Notes: generated by a model from the sequence alone, not told the origin. Positions 22,079 to 33,152 are shown, numbered from the stretch's first letter. The stretch is DNA of 64,000 bases from Prorocentrum cordatum (GCA_963575745.1 CAUYUJ010004335.1:520856-584855); one strand, 5' to 3'. A program made the numbers and translations.

Positions 22079-22776
22079 ACTTTCAGCGGGCGCAGGGCAT
22101 TCGCTGTCATGGGGGGCGAGGCCCTCAGAAGTGCCGAGGACACGGGAGGCGTTGTCAAGCGCGCCCGTTGCCAGATTCTCGATGGCTCGCTAGGGGCAGA
22201 ACTAGACGTGTGCTAGATCGCCGCGGCGATGTCGTCCCCGCCCAGTTGCCGGGGCGGCGGGCGCGGGCGCCGTCCTGTCGGCCAGCGCGCCCCCCCTGGA
22301 TCCATCGACTCCGCGTCGTCGAACATGTCGGCAAGGCCCGCAGTGTAGGTCGCAGCTGCCATGCTGTCTGGATTCGTGCATCGTCCCATCTGGGCCCCGC
22401 GCCGCTTGCGTTGCTCCTCCGCGCCCAGGGGCAAGGAGTTGCAGCAATCGGTTGCTCTTCTGTCAGCGAGCCGCCGCCTCGTGGGATGAGAGATCACGGA
22501 GGTCCTCGTGGAACTTGCCGAGCTCATCCAAGGCGTAGTCCTCGGCCAACTCGAGGGCGCGCGCCTGGGCCCTGCAATGGCTGCGCGCGCCGCCGCCCAA
22601 GCGCTGGTGGGGATTTTGGACGAGGCCGTCGAAGTGCGCCCGTCGACGCGTCCGACGCGCCAGTGCTCCAGCGCCCGCAAGGACATCATTGACATGCCCA
22701 CCTCGTCCTCGAATGGGGGCCGCCGCAGGAGGAGAACCCGATGGGGAGTGCGTCGTTGCGCCCCGCGTGGTTCGCT

Positions 22777-23690
22777 TCAGAAGTGGCGCCCTGCTGTTGT
22801 CGGCAAGATGCGGGCGGTCGCCCTGCGAGCGTTCAAATTCCGAAGCAACGCGGGTGGGCCGCCCCCGCAACTGAGCAATGCACTCTGGCATCGGGCGCTG
22901 CTCGGACGGTAGGAAGCGCGGGCGCCGCCGACAGGCGGCAGCCGCGCGGCGAGCGGACAGGCCAGGCACCCACTCCAGCGCCGCACGCTGCACTCGACGG
23001 TCAAGCTGATCAGCGATGTACTGACTCGCGCATATTCGGTCTGACCTGGTTTGGGCGGAAGCGCGCGGGCTCCGGCCGGTGAAGCTCTTGCGTTGGGACG
23101 TGGTCCAAGACCAACCGGCGCCGTCGGGAGTCCTCGGACTGGTCGCGACCACCCGAAGAAGCAGCCGCAGCTAAGGCGCGCCAGCCCTCGGGGCAGGGCG
23201 CCCAATTGAAGTCGCCAGCCAGGACGGTGAGGGAGATGTCCGCGCGATGCAGTGCGCGAGCAAGCCGGCGGCGCAATGCCCCTCGTGGACTCTGCAGACA
23301 GAGCGTGGAAGATGCGGCAACGAGTCCAGCAGCCAAGCGCCGCCCTTCGGGACATCCGAACCCGTGGGAAAATACGCCGCCGCGATGTCCAACCCTCCCA
23401 ACGGGCCTTGAAGATGAAGGGCTGCAGCCCGTCCAGGGGCGACCACTTGCCCGCGGGCGCGGGAAGAGTCGAACTGCTTGACGAAATCGTCCCGGGCAGT
23501 GATCCCGACCCCCCAATCTGCCGCTGTGGCCCAGGGCGACCACCGCGACGTGCATCTGGGGGGTTCGCGCCACCCCTTATTCCCAGCAATGGTGCCGTGT
23601 GTATCGGTTCATAAAATGATAGAATGCCTTGCGGCGAGGCGGCGCGCGCATTTGGTTTTGCTATCGTGGCGGAAGATGTCCTGGACAAAA
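22777..23690 (-). pseudogene. LINE 2 endonuclease
   Basis: Frame 23010-23573 contains VLAGDFNWAPCPEGW (about 23225-23185), the GDFN block of APE-type LINE endonucleases, followed by a plausible LVLDHVPT (DxV block). Upstream text is split between this frame and 22777-23688, so at least one frameshift lies within the domain. Confidence 0.55.
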
Positions 23691-24187
23691 ACTTGAGCGT
23701 TCTGCGTGCCTATTTCAAAATCTCCAGTGCAACGCCCAGACCGCGCAACGCGCAGGCGGCGGCGTCGAGCGCGCAGGCGACTCATGCGGCTGTCGCGGTG
23801 GGTCGCCCAGGGCGCGACGAAGCCGAGCACGCCGATAGATGCGCGGAAGTAGATCGACTGTATGATGAGGTCGAGAATGAAGTGCTAGCGTGCTAGCGTC
23901 TTCCTGGACAATGAGTAGATGGAGTGGCGGTCGAGAAGGAAATGGAGCCCCGCGCTGGCGAGGCGCGACCTACCAGGCAGATGCGCGCGGGCGAACAGCG
24001 GCGTCGGTGGAAGTAAAGGCGTGAGAAGAGCGGCGGGCATGCCGAGAAGACGCAACCGGAACAGGACCGCACGTAGTCGGCAACCCATGAGGAGGGTGGA
24101 ATGCGAAGGCGAAAACCACGACGTAGACATTTTCCCTCGAATTCAAATAGATACGACTTCCGAAATTGGTGCCGTGGCATCTGCCGC

Positions 24188-26116
24188 CTAGCGGCGCGCC
24201 GGGGCGAGGCGCGCGGAGGCTCGCCCCGGCCCCCCGTTCCCCGAAACGTCGGCGGAGTCTTTCAGGTCGAAGTGCACGGCGATGGCGAGGAGGTCGCCGC
24301 CGACGCTACTCTGCTCGCGATGGCAAGGGCAAACGCGTCCAGACGGAACCAACTCGTCGATGGAACGCAAATAAATCGACGTGCCAGGTGTGTGGCGAGC
24401 TGGGCCGCGTCGCAACCTACATATCCGCATGCTGGGCGATGTGGCTCATGAGCAGGCTGAACACTTCGTCTTCGGCTCTCCCCACTTCCCCGGACAAGCA
24501 GAGCTCGGTCGCGAAGTCTGCGGGGGGGGGCGCCGCGATGCCCGACCCCCCGCCGGCGCCGGCTAGCCGCCAACTGCGCCGTGGCGACCGCCAACCGAAG
24601 CCTTCCAGCGCAGCTTGGTGAAGGCAGTGTCGGCGTCCGCCTGCAGGAGCGCGTCCAAGAGGGCCTGCATCGGCGGGCGCACCGCTGCGGGAGAGCAAAC
24701 GGTTCTGGTCTAAGAAGATTGCCTGCGAGCATCGGCGCCAGATCTTATCGGCCGCGATTGGGGAGTTCATCTCGCCTATCAGCGCGTCTCTGTCGGTGTT
24801 CAGCTCGCTGCTCCCAATGATGGCGCCCTTGTAATTGAACGCGCGCCGCAGCTGCCGGTTCAGAATTTCGACCGCGAGCGAGGACATCGTAGGCGGGAGC
24901 GCAAGCTCCCTGTGAGCTACCGGGACTGCTGGTGGGCGATCGCCAGGTGAAGAAAAAAATCCCGCGTCTCGGCCAGTCGCTGCATGACCTGCGGAATCTC
25001 CTCCAGCGGCGAGTCGACGAAGATCGGGCTGACCTCTGGGAGCGCCAGCGCTGGCGCGGGCGACGAGGGCAGCGCAGGGGCGGCGCGGCTGCCATGGATC
25101 GCGGCTGTGAAGACTGCCAGGACCTGGAGCACGAGCCGCGGAGCGTGGGGTCCAGGAAGGACCATCTCCATTGCTTGTGGGCGCAACGCCACCTCCTTCA
25201 CGATCGAAGCCCATTTCCCTCCGAGGAGTGGATGGTGCCAGTAGTTTTAAAATCTTCCCCATTGTAGACATGCCTGGGAAGAGTAGGAACGGGGCAACCG
25301 ACCGCAAGTGCGGAGGGGCGGCGTCGCCAGCTCCACGTCGCAAAAATGATACTAATGAGCGCGAGAGCGCATTGAAATCGGATGGCGCCTAACGTGTAGC
25401 TGCTCAGTCCCCCAGTGCCGTCCAGAACTAACTGTACGTCCGCCTTTTGCATGAGAGTGGCCGCCGTGCGGGTGAGCTCCGTTGTCGTCGGCGCCAATCC
25501 TGTGCGGTCTCCGGGCAGGCCAGAACACTGGGTGCACAGGTGACTTGCAAAACGACCTCCGCGCTCCTTCCACAGCGGCAGACGGGGCAAGCGCAGGCGG
25601 CGATCTTCCTGGACACACATCGGACAGCTGCGCGGCGCACGCGGCTGCGCTGTTGTCAATGATCTCGAATGCCAGGCTGGCCGCATGAGTATCATTATGC
25701 GGTCCAGGCATGCCCTGAGCCTGCAGACAGAAGAGTCGCGCTATGCGCGCCTGGGCATGGATCGCTTGAAACGCCAGCTCGGGGCTCTGCATTTCTCCGA
25801 AGACCAGCTGTTACCAGGGGTTGGCCGACGTGAAAGCGCGAACAAATTTGGACAGCACGACCTCCACCGCATTCTACGACATCGGAGCCTTTAGGACGAG
25901 AGTTCGATCACCTGGAGGGCGGAGGGGGCGCGCAGCCTGAACGAGATAGAAGTGCACCGACACCCCCTGCTCCTGGAACGCCTCGAGAGGGAATGTCCAG
26001 TCCAGCGCGAGAGGTTGGGTCTGGCTGTGCGGCGAGAGCCCCAGAAGAACTAGCAGGCGGAGACGGAGGCCAAGGTCCCTGCGGCAGGGCTCTCTCGAGC
26101 GTCGCGCCCCTGGCAA
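24188..26116 (-). pseudogene. Coding-like, broken minus-strand segments of unknown identity
   Basis: One register (frame of 26116) reads protein-like from 26116 to 24917 with only a few stops: LALDWTFPLEAFQEQGVSVHF, NAVEVVLSKFVRAFTSANPW, ELAFQAIHAQARIARLF, PLEEIPQVMQRLAETRDFF. It continues in another register with LRRAFNYKGAIIGSSELNTD and AADKIWRRCSQAIFLDQN, then LLAIAVHFDLKDSADVSG. The hydrophobic/charged spacing suggests a once-real protein. No motif identifies it. It lies between the LINE 2 endonuclease and the ORF1-like frame, so it may be part of a retroelement or a host gene that was inserted into. Confidence 0.3.
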
Positions 26117-26754
26117 TCTCCATCGCCCTCCCGTCCGCGGCGCCAGTTTCTGATGCGGTGATGTTGATGTGGTGCATGCTGTTGAATTCGCCGTCCGCTA
26201 CGCTCTGCCCTATTGGGTTCGCCGTCGTATGCCGCCTGCTCTGCAAGGCCGGTGCGACTGTGCTTTGAGGCAGCCCTGAGGGCGAGAAACTACCCAGCGA
26301 TGGCCCCGAAGAAAGCCGATGGAGAGGGGGCGAGAAGACCCCGAGCGCCCAGAAGGCAGGAGGGGCGGGGGCGTTCAACGATCGCTGAAACCATCCCCCG
26401 AAGAGCCTGGCAGAGCCAGCAGTGTAATAATGAATCTTTGCAGGGCCGAACTCCGAAAGCCCCCGAGGAGAAACATCCGAAACGACGCGGACCTGGGGTA
26501 GGGTCGTAAAACCTATGGCTCCTGACCCGGCAACCAGTCAAAGTCTCGAGGCGCGCGTTGGCGTGGCGTGGGGGGTGGGGGGGCGCCGCCTCGAGGCCTC
26601 TCGCGCGCGCCCCCATGCCGCGCGCTGAATGGCCTCAAGAGGTCGCCGAACATGATTAACAAGGCTTCGCCTTTGCCAGGCGGCGAACTCATCGGGGGCG
26701 ACCAGGTCGCAGAGGGTACTGCGCATCACTCTCTGGGGGTGGACGGCCTTAAGG

Positions 26755-26815
26755 GCCCGCGAGGGAGGAGGAGGAGGGGGAGGAGGAGGAGGAGGAGGAG
26801 GAGGAAGAGCCGGGG
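26755..26815. repeat. (GGA)n microsatellite
   Basis: Nearly pure GGA tract, about 50 bp. It keeps neighbouring frames open artificially. Confidence 0.95.
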
Positions 26816-27022
26816 CACCCAAGAAGAGACGCGAAGAGGGCAAGCGGACAAGAGGCGAGAAGAGGGCAAAGAGTTCGCTCCCATCGCCTTGCCCGCGCCC
26901 GCCGCGCGTCGGTAGTCAGTCGGAGACGCGCTCCAAGTGACTGGGCTCGTAGACGCGCTCCAAGTAGCAGCGCTCGTCGACGATGGAGAAGCTCTCCAAG
27001 GAGCTGAGCACAGATGTGAATA

Positions 27023-28534
27023 TTAAGGCGACGGTGCTGGCGACGTCGCAGCTGCCACGGAGTCCACCCACTGCAGATCTTCAGCGATGGACCCGAACAT
27101 GCACGGCAATGGCTTGGATGTGAAGGCGTACGTGTCCAGCAGGTTCGAGAACTCGTCGGCGCAGCTGTCGGATTGGATGTTTGCAATGAGATCGTCGACA
27201 AAGCCGTTCAGGGGATGCGGCGGGTCCAGGGAGGTCTCGAAGCTCCTGTCTGCGAGGTTCGCGCGGTGGACCTCCAGGGGGGCAATCCGCAGCCCGATGT
27301 CATCGAACTTGTCGCGGTACTGGTCGCTGTGCTTCGCGAGGTCCGACCGCCACTGAGACCTGAGCCGACTGAAGTCCATGTCCATCTCGTTCATGCGGTT
27401 TTGCGCTGCAATGAGGGGCTCCATGGTGTCGCTGATGGCCCTCATGGCTTCCGTGTTGTTGTCCGACTGCCGCAGAGAATTGGGCCGATCAGTGTCCGCT
27501 TCCATCTCGTTGATGCTCCTGTGCGCTGCGGCAATGTGCGAGTGGGTGGTCGCAAGCATCGCGTTCGTGTTGACGGTTATGGTCTTCAGAGCTTCGGTGT
27601 TGTTGTCCAGGAGCACCTTGGTCATCTTGGAGAGCTGCGCCGCGAGCAGCTCGAGCGCAGCGAACTTACTCGTGGCCTCGGAGAGGGTCTCGTCGATCCT
27701 CGCCGCGAGCGAGTGCGCGGATGCCAAGATGGATTCGCCCAGATCGGCGCGCGTGACAAGGGGGCGCATGGCGCCGCGGATCTTTTCATCAATCTGCGTG
27801 GCCATCGAGCGCTCGGCGTCCCGCACCTGCTCCGTGATCGTGGAGCTCAGCGAGTTCTTGCGGGTGGAGTTGGTCTCGTCGTCCGCCCAGGCGTCGCGCG
27901 CGGCAGGCGAGGAGGGCAAACCGTGCGACAACAGTCTTGAGCCAAAGCGGCGCGAGCACCCCGACGACAAGGAAGCAGAGGCCGGATCTGTGGAGACGAC
28001 CTGGTGCGTGGAGGCGACTATGGAGTCGGAGGTGAGTTCGGGGAAGTGCTCGTCGAAGCTGTCGGCCCAGAGGATGCGCTTCGCAGGCGTGGATATTGGC
28101 CACGAGGTCGTCGTGGGTGACGCGGCACTGCGAATCCAATTGCGGCGCCGTGCCAGTCTGCCCTTCTGGCACGTGCACTTGAAAGCGTTTGCCTCCGAGC
28201 GGTCGATGTGGCCAGGGGCAGAAGCGACGTCGCGTAGCTGAGCGCCGTTGCGCCGATGGATACCCAGTCTTGATCTCCAGCGCCCGCGTGGCATCAGTGG
28301 ATAACGCAAGGGCGTGAACTCGGGCATGATGGCCGTCGGGGCTTCCATGTGCGTGTAGCCCGTTCTGGACGAGAGCAAACAGTGGCATTCCAGCGCGCAA
28401 TGTCGGCGACGTTCCGCAGCGAGTGCGGGGCGCGTCCCTCGCGGGCGGTAAGCCCCCGAGCCCCTTGAAGTGCATGTCGTCGCGCGTGCGGCTGAGGGGG
28501 CAACCCGTTGAAATGACTGCAGAGCCTCCGCCAT
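27023..28534 (-). CDS. Coiled-coil ORF1-like protein behind a spliced leader
   Basis: From the first ATG after the spliced-leader copy (28532-28534, MAEALQSFQRV) the frame stays open for 503 codons. The N-terminal third is Arg/Ser/Ala-rich. The centre and C-terminal half form a long amphipathic helical region (ITEQVRDAERSMATQIDEK, SLAARIDETLSEATSKFAAL, AALELLAAQLSKMTKVL, MEADTDRPNSLRQSDN repeated twice with NNTEA). The end, FVDDLIANIQSDSCADEFS to WVDSVAAATSPAPSP, looks like a natural C-terminus. The SL, then a coiled-coil frame, matches the LINE 1 ORF1 layout, so I take it as a LINE ORF1. A host coiled-coil retrogene is the alternative. The open frame upstream to 28753 is poly-Leu from a microsatellite. 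Confidence 0.5.
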   Translation of the reverse strand: MAEALQSFQRVAPSAARATTCTSRGSGAYRPRGTRPALAAERRRHCALECHCLLSSRTGYTHMEAPTAIMPEFTPLRYPLMPRGRWRSRLGIHRRNGAQLRDVASAPGHIDRSEANAFKCTCQKGRLARRRNWIRSAASPTTTSWPISTPAKRILWADSFDEHFPELTSDSIVASTHQVVSTDPASASLSSGCSRRFGSRLLSHGLPSSPAARDAWADDETNSTRKNSLSSTITEQVRDAERSMATQIDEKIRGAMRPLVTRADLGESILASAHSLAARIDETLSEATSKFAALELLAAQLSKMTKVLLDNNTEALKTITVNTNAMLATTHSHIAAAHRSINEMEADTDRPNSLRQSDNNTEAMRAISDTMEPLIAAQNRMNEMDMDFSRLRSQWRSDLAKHSDQYRDKFDDIGLRIAPLEVHRANLADRSFETSLDPPHPLNGFVDDLIANIQSDSCADEFSNLLDTYAFTSKPLPCMFGSIAEDLQWVDSVAAATSPAPSP

Positions 28535-28629
28535 TGCAGCGATGATTAGGGCGCACTGTGGAAGAAACGCGTGGCAATGAGATGGCCACCGCGCTTGCGA
28601 CGTCGCCGCCAACCCCGCGGAAGGTGGCA

Positions 28630-28651
28630 CTTGAGCCAAAGTGGCTTCGGA
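28630..28651 (-). other. Spliced-leader copy with two mismatches
   Basis: The minus strand reads TCCGAAGCCACTTTGGCTCA then AG, differing from the canonical leader at two positions (T to A, T to C). It is flanked by CCTCCTCAT upstream and TGCC downstream, as at 11077-11098. The next ATG on the minus strand opens the ORF1-like frame. Confidence 0.8.
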
Positions 28652-28708
28652 TGAGGAGGAGGTGGGAGGAGGAGGGGGGAGGGGGAGGAGGGGGGGGGGG
28701 AGGAGCAG

Positions 28709-28743
<35 letters not shown>

Positions 28744-28750
28744 GAAGCGG
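28652..28750. repeat. GGA and CAG simple repeats
   Basis: GAGGAGG-type tract with a G-run (28652-28705), then CAGCAGCAACAGCAGCAG (28706-28750). Confidence 0.9.
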
Positions 28751-29398
28751 CATCAGCAGCTCTCGGCGCGGAGGGGGACGCCCAGTCGAGACGCCCGCTC
28801 AAGCCCACAATCTTAGAGTGCCAGCTGGAGACGACCTCGGGCAATCAAGGCGCTCTCGGCGTGGTGGGGGCCTTCGAACCCCCCCGCGGCGTGGGCCTCC
28901 TCCTCCTCCCCCCCCCCCGCGCCTCTGCTTCCTGGGTCGTCTGTCCCCCCCCCCGCCTCCTGTTGCGCGCGCGCCGCGCGTCCGCGCCTGCCCAGCGCGC
29001 AGGTCCGGGGCGCGCTCGCGGCTGGAGGGGCGCACCATCTAGCGCGGCTGAAGTCGCAGCAGAACCACGACGGCTACTACGGCATCATGGTGGGACAACG
29101 CCCGCCCTGGAGGCAAGGAGGTCGGTCTGCAAGCAGGGCGCGATCGCAGTCGAGGTCGAAGAAAGACTACCAGGGCGGGACGAGGAGGAAGTTCGTGGCA
29201 TGCAGTATGCGCACTCCTTCTGGCAGCAGCTGGATATTCTGTGTTCGAATGTATGACAAGCCAAAGTGCACAACGCGTGGAACAGCATGGGCAGACTCTC
29301 AGACATAACAAGTTCCACCTGACCCGCAGACGCAGGCCCTGGTCGCCCTCCTCGCAGACCAGCACAGAGAAGCAAACTAAGCCAACAACAAAGAACGG

Positions 29399-30125
29399 AT
29401 GGAGCTGCTGGAGCAAGCCTGTCCACAGTTACGAGCTCCAGACCCAGTGCCAGTCCCAGAGCCAAAGCCTTTCGAGGAGTTGGAGGCTGCGGCGCAGGAG
29501 CTCCGCATGGTCACGACGGCGGGCGAGAAGCTGCGCAAACGACTCCAGCGCAATGCAGAAGAGCAAACATACATCCTCGACAAGCTGGCAAGCAACAAGA
29601 TGGCAGGAAAAGAAGCTCAGCAGAAGGTGGACCTGTGTCGCGTGAAGGCCCCATGAGAGCCTCCCACAATTTCGGCCACCATTGATGAAGCAGTTACTCC
29701 AGAGCTCAGTCCAGCAGAATTGGCTTACCTGGGAGATGCAGAAAAGAAGGGATACGAAGCGGCGAAAGAGGCAGCAACGGCGGCACAACAAACGCTGGAA
29801 ACAGCCAAAGGAGCCACTCAGGCCCGCAAAGAAGCGGCAGAGAACCTCAGGACGTTCGCAGATAAGGCCCAATAATGCAAGCGTCGACGTGGCAATCGAG
29901 GCGAAGCATCGGTGGGCGGGGCACAACGAAAGACAGATGACCAAGAAGCAGAGGCCCAACCAGAGCAGACCAAGCCTTACGATTTCACCATCCCCGCAGA
30001 CGTGAACAGGATTCTGGAGAACACGGTGCGGATTCGCGAGCGCAACAAGACGGCGGTGGCGGCACCACCAGAAACGAAGAGCTCCCAACAGACAGCGCAG
30101 AGTCACTTTCCAGGACCCCATCTGC
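29399..30125 (+). pseudogene. LINE 3 ORF1, helical Lys/Glu-rich protein
   Basis: One register reads through 29399-30232 with two in-frame stops (about 29654 and 29873). Text includes PFEELEAAAQELRMVTTAGE, ATIDEAVTPELSPAELAYLG, KEAATAAQQTLETAKGATQA and YDFTIPADVNRILENTVRIR. The high helical propensity is coiled-coil-like. A basic RS-rich start (SASRARSQSRSKKDYQGG) lies upstream in another frame (29087-29308). Probably the nucleic-acid-binding ORF1 of LINE 3. The first ATG in this register is at 29399. Confidence 0.4.
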
Positions 30126-31388
30126 GTGCAGGATCTGACGGACGAGGACAAGCAGTGCTCGCGTGTATTCGTTGCGAATATCTCACAGTGCAATGCTTCG
30201 GCCAGACAGTTCGTTTTGGATTCCTCATATGACGTGGTGGGCCTGGTAGAACATCGTCTTCAACGAACCAAGGCCGAAGAGGAGGCTCAGAGGCTTCAGC
30301 AGCACGGCTGGCACTCCCAGCACACTTGGACGGCGGCAGCTCGGACAGGGCGATCAGCAGGGGGCACTCATGGGGGAGCGCGTTGGCTACGTCGCTCGCA
30401 TCTTCAGACAGCAGTGCATTCGCCCGCAGTCAAGGGGGTCAGCACCTTTGAGAAGGAGCTGAATGACATCGCTGCGATGCATTGGGATTTGAAAGGTGGC
30501 ATTCGCACCGCGCTTTTTGTCCTATACCTGGGCAGTGGCCCTGGCCCCACGGGGTCCAATGCGAAGAATCTGAAGCAGCTGGCGCAGCTGACGGCAATTA
30601 TCTCCACACCGTGGATGGCTGTGGGCGACGAGAACGTTACACCAGAGGAGTCCATGCAGCCCCAGTGGGCCAAGAAGCTCAAAGTGACACCAGTGTGCCC
30701 GAACGGGGGCGCCACATGCACCAGCGGTAGAGGCCGCGTGCTGGACCATGTAGTCTGTCCGCCACATTTCAGACCTTTCTTAGGAGGCGTCTCGGCGGTC
30801 ACGACAGATCCTTGGAGGCCCCATGTTGGGCTACACATTCGAATCGCTCGGAAGCCAGCCAGCTTGCAAACGCTGTCTCCCGTCCGAGCAGGGCAGCATA
30901 AGATCCCAGACGTCAAGCTGAACGTCGACAAGGGCATCAGGAGGCAGCGGCGGGATCGAGAAACACATGCGAAACTTACAGGGAATATGATCGAGCTCGA
31001 GGATCTCCCTCCTGATGGAGACCTGTCGGAAGAGCAGCAGGCACTTCAACGAGAGAGAGCAGACATTGACAAGCTGCTCGAACCAACCTACTCCAGAGAT
31101 GTTTTGGCTACAGTTTTTGTTGAGCTGTGGCGTGTGATACGGCAACAAGCGGAGCTCTGTGAACATACGAATCACCCAGAGGAGCTTAGCGTACCAGTTG
31201 ACGACCGAGGGCAGCATGCAGTTGGGGCAGCAGTACGAGAGTTGGGCTCAAGCGGCAGACCGCACGTTCGCCATCCTCTGTGGCAAAGAAGACCAGGCGA
31301 AGACGACAAAGGGACGACCAGTAAAGTATCGCATGGTACCAGCTGTCTCGCGTCGCGAACCTCGCCATCAGGAACCAGAGCAAGTTAG
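30126..31388 (+). CDS. LINE 3 endonuclease-like ORF
   Basis: 420-codon frame. It begins like an APE/EEP-fold enzyme: NISQCNASARQFVLDSSYDVVGLVEHRL (a Q-E/E-H block with Glu in the VGLVEHR position), GGARW, WMAVGDENVTPEES (where other members have GDFN), GRVLDHVV and WRPHVGLHI (in place of SDH). After the nuclease the frame continues into a helical linker to about residue 380, then degenerates into Ser/Arg-rich text; the overlapping frame 31159-31683 looks more natural there, indicating a frameshift near 31200. The endonuclease would nick the target. Active-site substitutions (GDEN, VGLH) leave activity doubtful. Confidence 0.55.
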   Translation: MQDLTDEDKQCSRVFVANISQCNASARQFVLDSSYDVVGLVEHRLQRTKAEEEAQRLQQHGWHSQHTWTAAARTGRSAGGTHGGARWLRRSHLQTAVHSPAVKGVSTFEKELNDIAAMHWDLKGGIRTALFVLYLGSGPGPTGSNAKNLKQLAQLTAIISTPWMAVGDENVTPEESMQPQWAKKLKVTPVCPNGGATCTSGRGRVLDHVVCPPHFRPFLGGVSAVTTDPWRPHVGLHIRIARKPASLQTLSPVRAGQHKIPDVKLNVDKGIRRQRRDRETHAKLTGNMIELEDLPPDGDLSEEQQALQRERADIDKLLEPTYSRDVLATVFVELWRVIRQQAELCEHTNHPEELSVPVDDRGQHAVGAAVRELGSSGRPHVRHPLWQRRPGEDDKGTTSKVSHGTSCLASRTSPSGTRAS

Positions 31389-31744
31389 ACACGATCGATG
31401 GAAAGAGTTGGGATCTCAGTTACGACAATTGGCAGCTTCCACCAAGGAGGCCCGAAGACAGCAGCTTAGAGAAATGATGCGCGGTCAGATTTCTATGATT
31501 GAGCTGCTGGAGTACCCGCCCCTGCCTGCCACGAGCTGCGCAAGGGTGCGCCAGGACGAGAAAGATGATTCCTATGCTCTTGACATTGTTCGCAAGACAG
31601 AACTGGACCCTGAACATCTCTTATGGACACAAGCAGTACTTCAAGTGACAGAACGAGCTGAACGTCGCGGCAGGAGAGCGTGACAAGGAACAAATAAACA
31701 TAAAAATAACGAAGCTCAGCATTCAGCGCTGGGCTAAGAAGGCC

Positions 31745-32056
31745 ATGGATGGCAACGTGAAGGATGCGCATGCCTACCTCGAGCGGCCTGAGCCCCTCTC
31801 CCTCCCAGAGTTGTGCATCGACCCAGACAGCAAAGGTGCCATTGCAAATCTCCAGACGACAGTGGAAACGCGAGCACGACAATTGAAAGCGAGGTGGGCC
31901 AAGCATGACGAGGAAGAGGGGCGCATGGCTCAGATGAAGAGGCTCCGCAAATTGGCCGAGGCAGACCTTCCGCTTCGAGAGGCCATTTCGCTGGAACAAT
32001 TATCAGGGGCACTGCGGGCTACGCCGAACTCATCGGGACAAGGCTCTGATCTGTGA
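31745..32056 (+). pseudogene. LINE 3 linker between endonuclease and RT
   Basis: Open frame with DGNVKDAHAYLERPEPLSLP, a long helical stretch RARQLKARWAKHDEEEGRMA, and RKLAEADLPLREAISLEQL. It is continuous in style with the preceding frame 31159-31683 and precedes the RT. No catalytic motif. Confidence 0.4.
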
Positions 32057-33000
32057 AAGGTACAGCACCTGAAAGCCTTAGCTCCTCAGGCCAAGAGCGA
32101 GCTTGCGAACCTGCTGGCGAACTGCGAGCAGACCTTAGCATGGCCACATCAATGGTTGCACATCTGGTGCGAATTATTGCGCAAAGGCGCCAACCTGAGG
32201 GCTGGAGACGAACGACCGATTGGCCTGATACCACTACCTGTGCGTCTGCGGGGGCGAGTACGCCAACCGGCGCTGGCAGGATGGGGCAGCAAGAAGGCAG
32301 CTTTCTGGGACGCAGCTGTGGCCAATTCGCCAGCTCTTCAAGCAGCGCTCTTCAGCGTGGCCATGGGCGAGAGCAGTGCTTGGGATGGAACGCCTGCGTG
32401 GGGTCCATTTATGTAGATCTCAAGAAGTTCTACGACTCGATCAGCATCACATTATTGATCGATAGAGCGCTGAAGCTCGAGTTTCCACCAGTGGAACTAT
32501 ACCTCAATTGCGTTATCTACATTGCCCCCAGAGCGACCAGAGCGGCTGGAGCTTTCGCTCCACCGATCATTCCAGGGAACAGCATAGTCCCAGGGTGTAA
32601 CAATGGTATAACACTGCGAATAATGGGGCCAGACCTCTCTTGCACGAGGTGTTGGATCGATCTCGCAGTCGAGTACCTCGTGCACTTCCGCGCCAGTATG
32701 TGGGCGACGTCGCAGCGAGATCGGACGGTACTTGCCAGCAGGTCAATCATGATCTCGTTGCAGCGGCAGTTGAACTGGTCCGAGGTTGCGTTGAAAGCAA
32801 GCTGGGGATGTCAGACAAATCTGCAGTCATGGCGTCTCACCCCAGCACCGAGAAAGCAGCGCCGAGGGCAGTGCAACAAGAAGGGGCCAAGGTGCAAGGG
32901 GCAGCATTTGTTCGCGACTTGGGCATCGACATGGCGAGAGGACGGAAGAGGAGGGCAACGGCAGCGCAAGTACGACGCTGAGCGGCTAAGGCTCGGACGC
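32053..33000 (+). pseudogene. LINE 3 reverse transcriptase
   Basis: Block 2 is in frame 32156-32416 (ERPIGLIPLPVRLRGRVRQP), block A/3 in frame 32053-33192 (GSIYVDLKKFYDSISITLLI, with the first catalytic Asp in YVDLKKFYDS), and block 4 as NSIVPGCNNGI. The catalytic block C is in frame 32640-32981 as QYVGDVAARSDG. There the usual YVDD/FADD reads YVGD, so one catalytic aspartate is lost. RDLGIDMARGRKRRA follows, a post-palm block typical of this lineage. Three frames are needed and the active site is mutated: an inactive copy. Confidence 0.65.
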
Positions 33001-33152
33001 GCCGAGCCAGAGTTTTCAGAAGGGGCAGGCAAGCGCAAAAGGAAACTGGCTACCCTCAACACGGCCAACGTCAGGGCCAAGTCGCCGCGCGATGTTCCAG
33101 CCCTTGGCCAACCTCTTCGGCAGTCCGACGCGCGCGAGCTGAGGCGGCCGAT

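Larger units (their letters stand above)
20385..23690 (-). mobile_element. LINE 2: decayed non-LTR retrotransposon ORF2
   Basis: Minus-strand order: endonuclease (about 23570-23010), RT (about 22080-21100), and C-terminal knuckle (about 20560-20400, GRDSIEHYAQC in a third frame, then a conserved-looking tail with RAIALYALYRR). Domains lie in different frames, so several indels have accumulated. Its 5' part may be the coiled-coil ORF1 and spliced leader at 27023-28651, but about 3 kb of unclear sequence separates them. Confidence 0.7.

Noticed and set aside
28860-28890. tRNA-like T-arm (GGGGGTTCGAAGG on the minus strand)
   Set aside because: The loop length is wrong and no acceptor, D-arm or anticodon arm can be folded around it.
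29417-30193. 254-codon minus-strand ORF opposite LINE 3 ORF1
   Set aside because: It is antisense to the helical Lys/Glu-rich ORF1 and is Leu/Cys-rich, as expected of a shadow frame.
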